The notes under the pieces were generated by a model. It was not told the origin of the DNA, searched no databases, and was given only the letters and a program-made list of their open reading frames with translations. Below, one piece after another: positions 1 through 5,466 of a stretch of 5,963 nt of DNA (its first letter is position 1; the number at the start of each line of letters is the position of its first letter). The position numbers and the translations under genes are program-made. The stretch lies in assembly GCA_030043595.1 (NCBI GenBank), contig JASHXJ010000033.1:1-5963 (forward strand), in the 5' to 3' direction. This stretch comes from Trebonia sp. GTDB taxonomy: Bacteria > Actinomycetota > Actinomycetes > Streptosporangiales > Streptosporangiaceae.

Positions 1-102
1 TGTGCTCTGCTGAGGACTACGCGGGGCCGCAGAGGGTACTTGGCGGGAACCCCGTGAACGTTGTGTGGATTGCGTGCGTATTGAAGAGGAGGGAGGTGCC
101 TC

Positions 103-1434
103 ATGCCGCGGATCGCCATGGCGACGACGGTCGCCGAACCTGATGAGGAGGCGAGCACGACCCGCGTGGATGACCTGATCCAGCGCGGGCGTAGCCAGGG
201 TCACCTGTCTCTTTCTGAGCTGAGGACCGCCTTTGACCAGGCAGGAATGACGCCTGCCGAGGGACGGTCCATCCTGCGCGAGCTGAGCGAGTCGGGGGTC
301 CGGCTGGCTAACGAGCTTGGCGAGTCCGGCAAGGGCCGCCCGGTGCGGTCGGCGCCCGCCGCCAGGACCGCCAGGGACATGGACGACGCGGACGCCGAGT
401 CCGGCCTGATGGACGACGCCGATATCGACGCGGCCGACGCGGACGTGGCGAGCCTTGAGGCGGAGGCGGCGGCGCTCACCGATGCCGACCGGCTGACCGA
501 GGCCGACCTTGACGACCAGACGCCCGCCATGGGCGACTCGGTGCATACCTACCTCAAGTCCATCGGGCGGACCAGCCTGCTCACCGCCGAGCAGGAGGTG
601 GACCTGGCCAAGCGGATCGAGGCCGGCCTGTTCGCCGAGCACAAGCTGGAGACCGCCACCGGGCTTGACGAGGGCTACCGGCGCGACCTCGAGCTGGTCG
701 CGGAGGACGGCAGGCGGGCCAAGGCGCACATGCTCGAGGCGAACCTGCGCCTGGTGGTCTCCGTCGCCAAGAAGTACAGCGACCGCGGGCTGTCGCTGCT
801 CGACGTGGTGCAGGAAGGGAACCTGGGCCTCATCCGGGCGGTCGAGAAGTTCGACTACACCAAGGGCTACAAGTTCTCCACCTACGCGATGTGGTGGATC
901 CGGCAGGCCATCCAGCGCGGCTTCGCCGACTCGGCCCGGACGATCCGGCTGCCCGTCCACGTGCTGGAGATGCTGTCCAAGCTGTCCCGGGTCGAGCGCG
1001 ACATGCACCAGCGGCTGGGCCGCGAGCCCACGCCGGAGGAGCTGGCGGTCGAGCTGGACCGGACCCCGGACCAGATCGAGGAGCTGCTGCGGACGTCGCG
1101 TCAGCCGATCTCCCTTGACTCGACCATCGGCGAGGACGGCGAGACATCGATCGGCGACCTGATCGAGGACGTGGACGCCCCGGAGGCCTCCGAGCTGGTC
1201 GACCGCCAGCTGATGGCCGAGCAGCTGCGCTCGGCGCTCGACGCGCTGACGCCGCGCGAGGCGACGATCATGGCGATGCGGTTCGGCCTGTACGACGGCA
1301 ACCCGCACACGCTGGACGAGATCGGACGTGCTCTCGGGCTCACCCGCGAGCGCATCCGGCAGCTGGAAAAGCAGTCGCTGTCCAAGCTGCGCCACCCCTC
1401 CCGCGCGCAGCCGCTGCTCGACTTCGCCTCCTAG
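103..1434 (+). CDS. RpoD/SigA-class RNA polymerase sigma factor
   Basis: This 443-aa sigma-70 protein binds core RNA polymerase and directs it to -10/-35 promoters. Visible parts: a region 1.1-like segment (about 20-70), an Asp/Ala-rich acidic linker (about 92-140), region 1.2 (144-176, DSVHTYLKSIG), a short non-conserved insert (about 180-207), region 2 (208-285, including NLRLVVSVAKKY, VQEGNLGLIRAVEKFDY and YKFSTYAMWWIRQAI), region 3 (286-350) and region 4 (380-435) with the helix-turn-helix TLDEIGRALGLTRERIRQLE followed by SKLRHPSR. The last element is typical of actinobacterial group 1/2 sigma factors. The ATG at 103 is preceded by a strong GAGGAGGGAGG ribosome site at 86-96. The protein is shorter than HrdB/SigA (about 510-530 aa). 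It also departs from the near-invariant region 2.4 wording (AIQRGFADS in place of AITRxxADQ), so it may be a group 2 (HrdA/C/D-like) factor rather than the essential housekeeping one. The family call is firm; the group assignment is uncertain. No convincing promoter was found in 1-102. Confidence 0.95.
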   Translation: MPRIAMATTVAEPDEEASTTRVDDLIQRGRSQGHLSLSELRTAFDQAGMTPAEGRSILRELSESGVRLANELGESGKGRPVRSAPAARTARDMDDADAESGLMDDADIDAADADVASLEAEAAALTDADRLTEADLDDQTPAMGDSVHTYLKSIGRTSLLTAEQEVDLAKRIEAGLFAEHKLETATGLDEGYRRDLELVAEDGRRAKAHMLEANLRLVVSVAKKYSDRGLSLLDVVQEGNLGLIRAVEKFDYTKGYKFSTYAMWWIRQAIQRGFADSARTIRLPVHVLEMLSKLSRVERDMHQRLGREPTPEELAVELDRTPDQIEELLRTSRQPISLDSTIGEDGETSIGDLIEDVDAPEASELVDRQLMAEQLRSALDALTPREATIMAMRFGLYDGNPHTLDEIGRALGLTRERIRQLEKQSLSKLRHPSRAQPLLDFAS

Positions 1435-1480
1435 GCTGCCGAGTTTTCCGGGACGACAGCGCTCGCGCGCTGTTCCGGTC

Positions 1481-1520
1481 AACGTGCCGGACCCGACCTC
1501 CCGCCGGGTCCGGCACGTTT
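1481..1520 (+). terminator. Strong hairpin terminator after the sigma factor gene
   Basis: A perfect 15-bp inverted repeat (AACGTGCCGGACCCG at 1481-1495, complement at 1505-1519) encloses a 9-nt loop. It lies 47 bases after the sigma factor stop codon. The 3' arm runs into TTTGTCGT, so the T-tract is short, as is common in actinomycetes. The near-symmetric A/T ends would also let it work on the other strand. It separates the sigma factor transcript from the small gene downstream. Confidence 0.85.
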
Positions 1521-1592
1521 GTCGTATGGAGGGTGCCGTCCGCGCTGGCGGCGTTGCCCGGGTCCGTGACGCGGACTGGGCCGCCGCTGCAC

Positions 1593-1598
1593 TAGGAT
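1593..1598 (+). promoter_or_regulatory. Candidate -10 element for the 71-aa gene
   Basis: TAGGAT fits the actinobacterial TAnnnT -10 pattern. It would place a start site near 1605, about 50 nt before the ATG at 1654 and downstream of the sigma factor terminator. No good -35 is visible 16-18 nt upstream, so this is a weak call based on motif and position only. Confidence 0.3.
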
Positions 1599-1653
1599 TC
1601 CCAAGCCAGCCTTGATTCTGGCGTGTCGGGCACTAGCGGGAGGCGCGGTACAG

Positions 1654-1869
1654 ATGGACGACGAAGGCCTGCTGGACGAGCTCCAGGAAGACATCGGCGG
1701 CGACTACAGCCCGCAGCTTCGTGTGGCGGCCGGGATGCTCAGCGGTGATGCCCAGGCGGCCGTGCCCTTCCTGTTGTTCTCGATCGCCAAGAGCCTGGAG
1801 GACATCTCGTTCCTGCTGGCCAACGACAGCATCAGCGTCGTATCGGACACCGAAGAGGAAGAGGAGTAG
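1654..1869 (+). CDS. Small acidic protein of unknown function (71 aa)
   Basis: I do not recognise a characterised family. The product is 71 aa and strongly acidic. It has an acidic start (MDDEGLLDELQEDIGGD), a central amphipathic or hydrophobic helical stretch (about 21-57, with LRVAAGMLSGDAQAAVPFLLFSIAKSLEDISFLL), and a tail ending in five Glu (67-71). There is no signal peptide or clear transmembrane segment, so it is probably cytoplasmic. The ATG at 1654 was chosen because GGGAGG at 1638-1643 sits 10 nt upstream. An in-frame TTG at 1612 would add 14 residues but lacks a ribosome site. The gene is flanked by the sigma factor terminator upstream and an ECF sigma factor gene 81 bp downstream, so it is probably its own transcription unit. 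That it is real is supported by ribosome site, codon-position bias and lack of a competing frame. Confidence 0.7.
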   Translation: MDDEGLLDELQEDIGGDYSPQLRVAAGMLSGDAQAAVPFLLFSIAKSLEDISFLLANDSISVVSDTEEEEE

Positions 1870-1950
1870 CCGCTCTCCCTAGGGGTGCGCTCCTCCCGCG
1901 CAGTACACAGGTGGCGTAAGCGGCTGGCCGCGCTCGAGCGTTAACTGGGC

Positions 1951-2472
1951 GTGGAACACGATTCGGCGAGCTTCACTGAGTTCTACGAGACGACGCGCGA
2001 TAACTGCCTGCGCGCCGTGCTGGCCAGCGTCGGCGATCGGCAGGCCGCCGAAGACCTCGTCGCGGAGGCATACGCCCGCGCCTGGGCGCGGTGGCGGCAG
2101 GTCAGCCGTCATCCCGCCCCGCAGGCGTGGGTGGTGCGGACCGCGTTCAACATGCGGGTGTCGTGGTGGCGCCGGCGGCGGCGCGAAGTGACGCTGCCCG
2201 ATCCGGTGACCGGCGCGGCCGCAATGCCCGGCACGGCCGGCCACGACGGCCTGGACAACGCAGTGGACCGCGAGCTGATGGCGGCCCTGCTGCGGCTGCC
2301 CGCCCGGCAGCGGCAGGTCGTCGCGCTGCGGCTGTTCCTTGACATGGACACCGCGCGGACCGCCGAGACGCTAGGCATCGCGCCCGGCACGGTCACTGCG
2401 CATCTCGCGCGCGCCATAGCCACGCTGCGCGCGCAGTTCTGCCCAACGATTCATGAGGAGTCATGGCGATGA
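1951..2472 (+). CDS. ECF (SigE-family-like) RNA polymerase sigma factor
   Basis: This 173-aa extracytoplasmic-function sigma factor has only regions 2 and 4. Region 2 covers about 8-75 (FTEFYETTRDNCLRAVLASV, then AAEDLVAEAYARAWARWRQV and AWVVRTAFNMRVSWWRRRRR). Region 4 covers about 110-162, with LPARQRQVVALRLFLDMDTARTAETLG followed by the recognition helix APGTVTAHLARAIATLR. Length and wording match the actinobacterial SigE-like ECF group. The GTG at 1951 is the first start after an in-frame TAA at 1942-1944, so the N-terminus is well bounded, although no purine-rich ribosome site precedes it. Its TGA (2470-2472) overlaps the ATG of the next gene, which implies translational coupling. The regulon is unknown. 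An ECF factor coupled to a membrane protein suggests response to an envelope or external signal, which is inference. Confidence 0.9.
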   Translation: MEHDSASFTEFYETTRDNCLRAVLASVGDRQAAEDLVAEAYARAWARWRQVSRHPAPQAWVVRTAFNMRVSWWRRRRREVTLPDPVTGAAAMPGTAGHDGLDNAVDRELMAALLRLPARQRQVVALRLFLDMDTARTAETLGIAPGTVTAHLARAIATLRAQFCPTIHEESWR

Positions 2473-3167
2473 ACGACAACGACCTGATGACCGCGGTGCG
2501 GGACTGTTTCGCTCCGGTCCGGATGAATGCCCCGGCGGACGTGATCATCGAGCGGGGCCGCTGCCTACGGGACCGCAGGCAGCGCAGGCAGCGCGGGCGG
2601 CTGGCCGTCGGTGCCCTCGCGGTGGCCCTCAGCGCGGGTCTGGGTGCCGGTCTTGGCATCTCCGCCGCGAGCGTCGGCTCCAGCGGCGCCGCGCACGACG
2701 CCACCCTGACGGCGTGGGTGGTGCAGAAGCATCCCGATGGGTCGATCAGCGTGACGATCCGCGCGCTGCGCGACCTGCCCGCGCTGGAGCGCAAGCTCGC
2801 CGCCGACGGCGCTCGTGTCACCATCAGCTACGACACGCTGCTGACGCTGCCACGGGCGTGCCTGGCCCCGGACTTCCAGACGGTCAGCGGCATGCGGATC
2901 TTCCAGCTGCCCGGCGAAGTGAGCTTCCGCACGGCCGACCCCGCACGCAACGGCCTGTATTTCACGCTGTACCCGGCACGGGTTCCCCGGCACGAGGTGC
3001 TGCGGATCACGGTCTTCCGGGACGGGCAGATACCGCCCTACCCGGTGCCAGGGGCGAACGCGGAACGCACCACCGTCACGTTCCCCGGGTCGTTCGGGGT
3101 CGATGCCGTCGGCGAGTTCGACGTCTTCCTCACCGGCGTGTGGGATACCCGGCAGTGCACGTCCTAA
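2469..3167 (+). CDS. Single-pass membrane protein coupled to the ECF sigma factor; possible anti-sigma or accessory protein
   Basis: The protein is 232 aa. A short cytoplasmic N-terminus (1-33) is followed by an Arg-rich stretch (34-44), one transmembrane helix (about 45-67, LAVGALAVALSAGLGAGLGIS) and an exported domain (about 70-232). That domain begins AWVVQKHPDGSISVTIRALRDLPALERKLAADG (83-114), a pattern I recall from uncharacterised actinobacterial proteins beside SigE-type sigma genes. The exported part has two Cys (131 and 230), which could form a disulphide. The N-terminus lacks the HxxxCxxC signature of zinc-binding anti-sigma factors, so regulation of the sigma factor is inferred from gene coupling and topology only. 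The ATG at 2469 is preferred: it forms ATGA with the sigma stop and lies 8 nt after GAGGAG (2455-2460). An in-frame ATG at 2463 is only 2 nt from that site. The stop codon interlocks with that of the convergent ltrA-like gene. Confidence 0.82.
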   Translation: MNDNDLMTAVRDCFAPVRMNAPADVIIERGRCLRDRRQRRQRGRLAVGALAVALSAGLGAGLGISAASVGSSGAAHDATLTAWVVQKHPDGSISVTIRALRDLPALERKLAADGARVTISYDTLLTLPRACLAPDFQTVSGMRIFQLPGEVSFRTADPARNGLYFTLYPARVPRHEVLRITVFRDGQIPPYPVPGANAERTTVTFPGSFGVDAVGEFDVFLTGVWDTRQCTS

Positions 3168-4312
3168 CGATGGCCTGCACGCCGGTCCAGCGCCGCCACG
3201 GCGGCGACTACCGCGGCCGCGCAGGCGGCCAGGGCGATCTCCGGGACGGCGGCAGCCGCCAGCCCGAGCAAGGCCAGCACGGCGATGCCGGCCAGCCGGG
3301 TCCACGGCACGACCCGCCAGACCACGAACTTGAACGCGGCGTGCCCGGCGAGGAACAGCGCCGGGCCGCCGAGGATCATCCAGGCGGCCGGCGCGCTCGC
3401 GGTCGACGGCATCGACAGGATCTTCTCGTCGGCGGCCGCGCTGACGATGATGCCGGCCACCATCACCGGGTGGATCAGGTGGTAGGCGTACGAGCCGAGC
3501 CGTCCGGGGTCATCCGAGGCGGCGATGACCCGCGCGCTCGCGCCCGCCGAACTGTCGAAGTACAGCCACCACAGCGCCACCGCACCGGCGAACGCGACCA
3601 CGAACGCGCCGGCCGTGGTGGCCGTGACGTGCGCGGCCCCGGACAGCGTGGCGCCGATGATGACGATCGACTCGCCGAGCGCGATGAGGATGAACGCCTG
3701 GCAGCGCTCGGCGAAGTGACCGCCCTCGATCGTCCAGTCCAGCGTGCGGGACCGGCCGAGTCCCGGCGTCGCGAACCCGGCGAGGCCGCCGGTCACGTCG
3801 GTGCCGACCGCGAGCACCCACAGCACGTCCCTGGCGGTGCCCCCGGCCAGGCCGCCGGCCACCGCGAAGATCCCGCTGACCACGCACCAGGCGAGAATCC
3901 GCTCGAAGTTCCGCTGCAGCGGGCCGCGCAGCGCCAGCACCATGAAGGTGCTGCGGCCGATCTGCTGGGCGGCGTACGCGGCGCCCACCACCCAGCCCCA
4001 TCCGGCGAACGCGTGCGGCAGCGCCGCGGACATCGCGAGGCTGATCAGCATTCCCGCGATCAGCAGCAGGCGGACCTCGATGCGCTCGGGGTCCATCCAG
4101 TTGGTGACCCAGGTGGTATAGGCCCAGATCAGCCACACCATCGCGAGCAGCAGCGCCGCCTGCAGCGCGCCGGCCGCGGTCGGGTAGCGCAGCAGGAAAT
4201 GCGACAGCTGCGTGACCGCGAAGACGTACACCAGGTCGAAGAACAGCTCGATGTTCGTGACCCGCTGGCCGCCCGAACGGTCGCGCAGCAGCCGCGCGGC
4301 CCGCGTGCTCAC
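3164..4312 (-). CDS. LtrA-family (low temperature requirement protein A) multi-pass membrane protein
   Basis: This is a 382-aa integral membrane protein. The family hallmark NIELFFDLVYVFAVTQLSH is at 20-38. A second conserved block, HFAERCQAFILIALGESIVI, is at 199-218. Many hydrophobic helices, probably about ten, run to near the C-terminus. The length is normal for the family. The family is named for a Listeria gene needed for growth in the cold, but its biochemical role is not established; transport or membrane homeostasis are guesses. The start is GTG at 4312-4310. It gives a 4-nt GTGA overlap with the stop of the upstream aldo/keto reductase gene and begins just before a basic N-terminus (STRAARLLRDRSGGQ). 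The frame stays open further upstream, but that extension would lie inside the reductase gene and is not plausible. Transcription is probably from the reductase promoter. Confidence 0.93.
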   Translation of the reverse strand: MSTRAARLLRDRSGGQRVTNIELFFDLVYVFAVTQLSHFLLRYPTAAGALQAALLLAMVWLIWAYTTWVTNWMDPERIEVRLLLIAGMLISLAMSAALPHAFAGWGWVVGAAYAAQQIGRSTFMVLALRGPLQRNFERILAWCVVSGIFAVAGGLAGGTARDVLWVLAVGTDVTGGLAGFATPGLGRSRTLDWTIEGGHFAERCQAFILIALGESIVIIGATLSGAAHVTATTAGAFVVAFAGAVALWWLYFDSSAGASARVIAASDDPGRLGSYAYHLIHPVMVAGIIVSAAADEKILSMPSTASAPAAWMILGGPALFLAGHAAFKFVVWRVVPWTRLAGIAVLALLGLAAAAVPEIALAACAAAVVAAVAALDRRAGHR

Positions 4313-5316
4313 CAGGCGTAGTGCTCCGGGGCAGGCTGGTAGCCGGGGAAGATCCCGTCGAGCGCGGCCAGGATCTCCGCGTCGAGCGTGATGGCCAGCG
4401 CGCGCTGGGCGGCGTCGAACTGGGCGAGCGTGCGCGGGCCGATGATCGGCGCGGTCACCCCGCCCTGGTGCAGCAGCCAGGACAGCGCCACGTTCGCGGG
4501 TTCCTCGCCGACCTTGTCGCACAGGTCCTCGTACGCCTCGATCCGCTCCCGGTGCCGGTCGACGAGCGCCTTCGCCCGGCCCGCCAGCCGCCGCCGGCCT
4601 TCGCGCTCGGACCTGAGCACGCCGCCGAGCAGCCCGCCTTCGAGCGGCGACCACGGGATCACGCCCACCCCGTAGGCGATCGCGGCGGGCAGCACCTCGA
4701 GCTCGATGTCGCGGGTCATGAGGTTGTACAGCGACTGCTCGCTGACCAGCCCGGTCAGCCCGCGTGCCCGCGCCGTCTCGCAAGCGCGCGCGATGTGCCA
4801 CCCCGCGAAGTTCGACGAGCCCACGTAGATGACCTTGCCCTGCGCGACGAGCACCTCCATCGCCTGCCAGATCTCCTCCCACGGGGTGCCCCGGTCGACG
4901 TGGTGCATCTGGTACAGGTCGATGTGGTCGGTGCGCAGCCTGCGCAGCGAGGCGTCACACGCCTGGCGGATGTTCAGCGCCGACAGCTTGCCCTCGTTCG
5001 GCCACGTTCCCATGTCGCCGTAGAGCTTTGTCGCCAGCACGGTCCGCTCGCGCCGGCCGCCGCCCTGCGCGAACCACTCGCCGAGGATCTCTTCGGTCCA
5101 CCCGGCGTGCGACTGCGGGTTCTTCGCGACCTGGCCGGGCGGGCTCTGCGCGCGGCCGTAGGTGTTGGCCGTGTCGAAGAAGTTGACTCCCAGCTCGTGC
5201 GCGTGGTCCAGGATCGCGTGTGCCTCGCCGGGCGGCGTGAGCGAGCCGAAGTTCATCGTGCCGAGGCAGAGGCGGCTTACGGACAGGCCGGAGCGGCCTA
5301 GATGCGTGTACTCCAT
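4309..5316 (-). CDS. Aldo/keto reductase
   Basis: This 335-aa cytosolic oxidoreductase has a TIM-barrel fold and is expected to use NADPH to reduce aldehydes or ketones. The catalytic tetrad is intact: D48 and Y53 in NFFDTANTYG, K97 in VLATKLYG, and H138 in LYQMHHVD. Other family marks are LGRSGLSVSRLCLGTMNFG (6-24), VIYVGSSNF, IPWSPLEGGLLGG and a cofactor-binding IIGPRT near the C-terminus. It resembles the YajO/YakC/IolS-like bacterial group. Between Y53 and EEILGEWF there is a Pro/Gln-rich stretch (about 55-73) longer than in the shortest relatives. The substrate cannot be predicted. The ATG at 5316 begins the canonical MEYTHLGRSGLSVSRL start; the ribosome site is weak. It is the first gene of a two-gene minus-strand operon with the LtrA gene, divergent from the trpS leader across only 41 bp. 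Confidence 0.95.
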   Translation of the reverse strand: MEYTHLGRSGLSVSRLCLGTMNFGSLTPPGEAHAILDHAHELGVNFFDTANTYGRAQSPPGQVAKNPQSHAGWTEEILGEWFAQGGGRRERTVLATKLYGDMGTWPNEGKLSALNIRQACDASLRRLRTDHIDLYQMHHVDRGTPWEEIWQAMEVLVAQGKVIYVGSSNFAGWHIARACETARARGLTGLVSEQSLYNLMTRDIELEVLPAAIAYGVGVIPWSPLEGGLLGGVLRSEREGRRRLAGRAKALVDRHRERIEAYEDLCDKVGEEPANVALSWLLHQGGVTAPIIGPRTLAQFDAAQRALAITLDAEILAALDGIFPGYQPAPEHYAW

Positions 5317-5333
5317 GACGCCAGCTTTTCACG

Positions 5334-5346
5334 ACCGGAATCCGGT
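5334..5346. promoter_or_regulatory. 13-bp palindrome in the divergent promoter region; candidate operator
   Basis: ACCGGA-A-TCCGGT is a perfect 6-bp inverted repeat with one central base. It lies in the 41-bp gap between the reductase ATG and the Trp leader ATG. It touches the proposed -10 of the leader promoter and would cover the start-site region of the reductase promoter, so a bound protein could affect both. No regulator gene for it is visible in the window, so the operator role is inferred. Confidence 0.4.
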
Positions 5347-5351
5347 AACCT
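5346..5351 (+). promoter_or_regulatory. Candidate -10 element of the trpS leader promoter (leaderless transcript)
   Basis: TAACCT matches TAnnnT and ends 6 nt before the A of the leader-peptide ATG at 5358. That is the spacing expected if transcription starts at that A, giving a leaderless leader peptide. There is no ribosome binding site before this ATG, which fits. The hexamer at the 17-nt spacing is AGCTTT, a poor -35; TTTTCA at 5326-5331 is closer in sequence but only 14 nt away. Confidence 0.45.
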
Positions 5352-5352
5352 A
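5347..5352 (-). promoter_or_regulatory. Candidate -10 element of the reductase promoter
   Basis: Read on the minus strand this is TAGGTT (TAnnnT). It overlaps the plus-strand TAACCT by five bases within the heptamer TAACCTA. It would start transcription near 5340, about 24 nt before the reductase ATG. No convincing -35 is seen. Confidence 0.3.
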
Positions 5353-5357
5353 GAAGC

Positions 5358-5399
5358 ATGCGTTGTGCAGCGTGCGCCGGCTGGTGGCGTCCCGCGTAG
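5358..5399 (+). CDS. trpS leader peptide with tandem Trp codons
   Basis: The short frame ATG to TAG encodes 13 residues, MRCAACAGWWRPA. The two adjacent TGG codons (5382-5387) are residues 9 and 10. Tandem Trp in a 13-residue peptide just before an attenuator, upstream of a tryptophanyl-tRNA synthetase gene, marks it as a sensor of charged tRNA-Trp rather than a functional protein. The stop codon lies at the loop of the 5384-5409 hairpin, so a ribosome that reaches it would cover the next segment and favour termination. No Shine-Dalgarno sequence is present, and translation is probably leaderless. The peptide is too short for automated gene callers and is likely to be missed in annotation. 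Confidence 0.87.
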   Translation: MRCAACAGWWRPA

Positions 5400-5409
5400 G
5401 GACGGCCAC
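5384..5409 (+). promoter_or_regulatory. Attenuator hairpin 1:2 (anti-antiterminator)
   Basis: GTGGCGTCCC (5384-5393) pairs with GGGACG plus CCAC (5399-5404 and 5406-5409): ten base pairs, one bulged G at 5405, and the 5-nt loop GCGTA. The 5' arm overlaps the tandem Trp codons, so a ribosome stalled there would mask it and free the 3' arm. Confidence 0.8.
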
Positions 5410-5466
5410 TGCTGACGAACGCGCGCTGACACAGCTGGCAGCCGACAGAGCTGACAAAGGCCGTCC
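5400..5466 (+). promoter_or_regulatory. Antiterminator pairing 2:3 of the trpS attenuator
   Basis: GGACGGCC (5400-5407) is the exact complement of GGCCGTCC (5459-5466). The first segment is also the 3' arm of the 5384-5409 hairpin, and the second is the 5' arm of the terminator, so the three structures are mutually exclusive in the classical way. The intervening 51 nt can fold a small hairpin (CAGCT 5432-5436 with AGCTG 5449-5453), which would bring the two halves together. When charged tRNA-Trp is scarce this structure should form and let RNA polymerase continue into trpS. Confidence 0.8.

Noticed and set aside
40..70. Promoter for the RpoD-class gene (TTGGCG or GGGAAC with a downstream -10)
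   Set aside because: TTGGCG at 40-45 and GTGGAT at 65-70 are 19 nt apart and poor matches. GGGAAC at 45-50 has no CGTT-type partner at ECF spacing. The true promoter may lie upstream of the window.
3191..3206. GC-rich hairpin as terminator for the plus-strand membrane-protein gene
   Set aside because: The repeat CGCCGCC-AC-GGCGGCG is good but has no T-run and lies inside the LtrA coding end, where such Ala/Gly codon repeats are expected.
2453..4321. A 622-codon open frame on the plus strand
   Set aside because: It overlaps the membrane-protein gene in another frame and lies antisense to the LtrA gene. Its translation is Arg/Gly/Ala/Gln-rich with no recognisable domain, a typical artefact of high-GC DNA.
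4313..4882. N-terminal extension of the LtrA frame by 190 codons
   Set aside because: The frame is open, but it lies entirely within the aldo/keto reductase gene and gives low-complexity Arg/Ala/Gly sequence. The GTG at 4312 gives a normal family length.
4321..5301. 326-codon plus-strand frame opposite the aldo/keto reductase
   Set aside because: Its sequence is the antisense of a clearly conserved enzyme and shows no family features.
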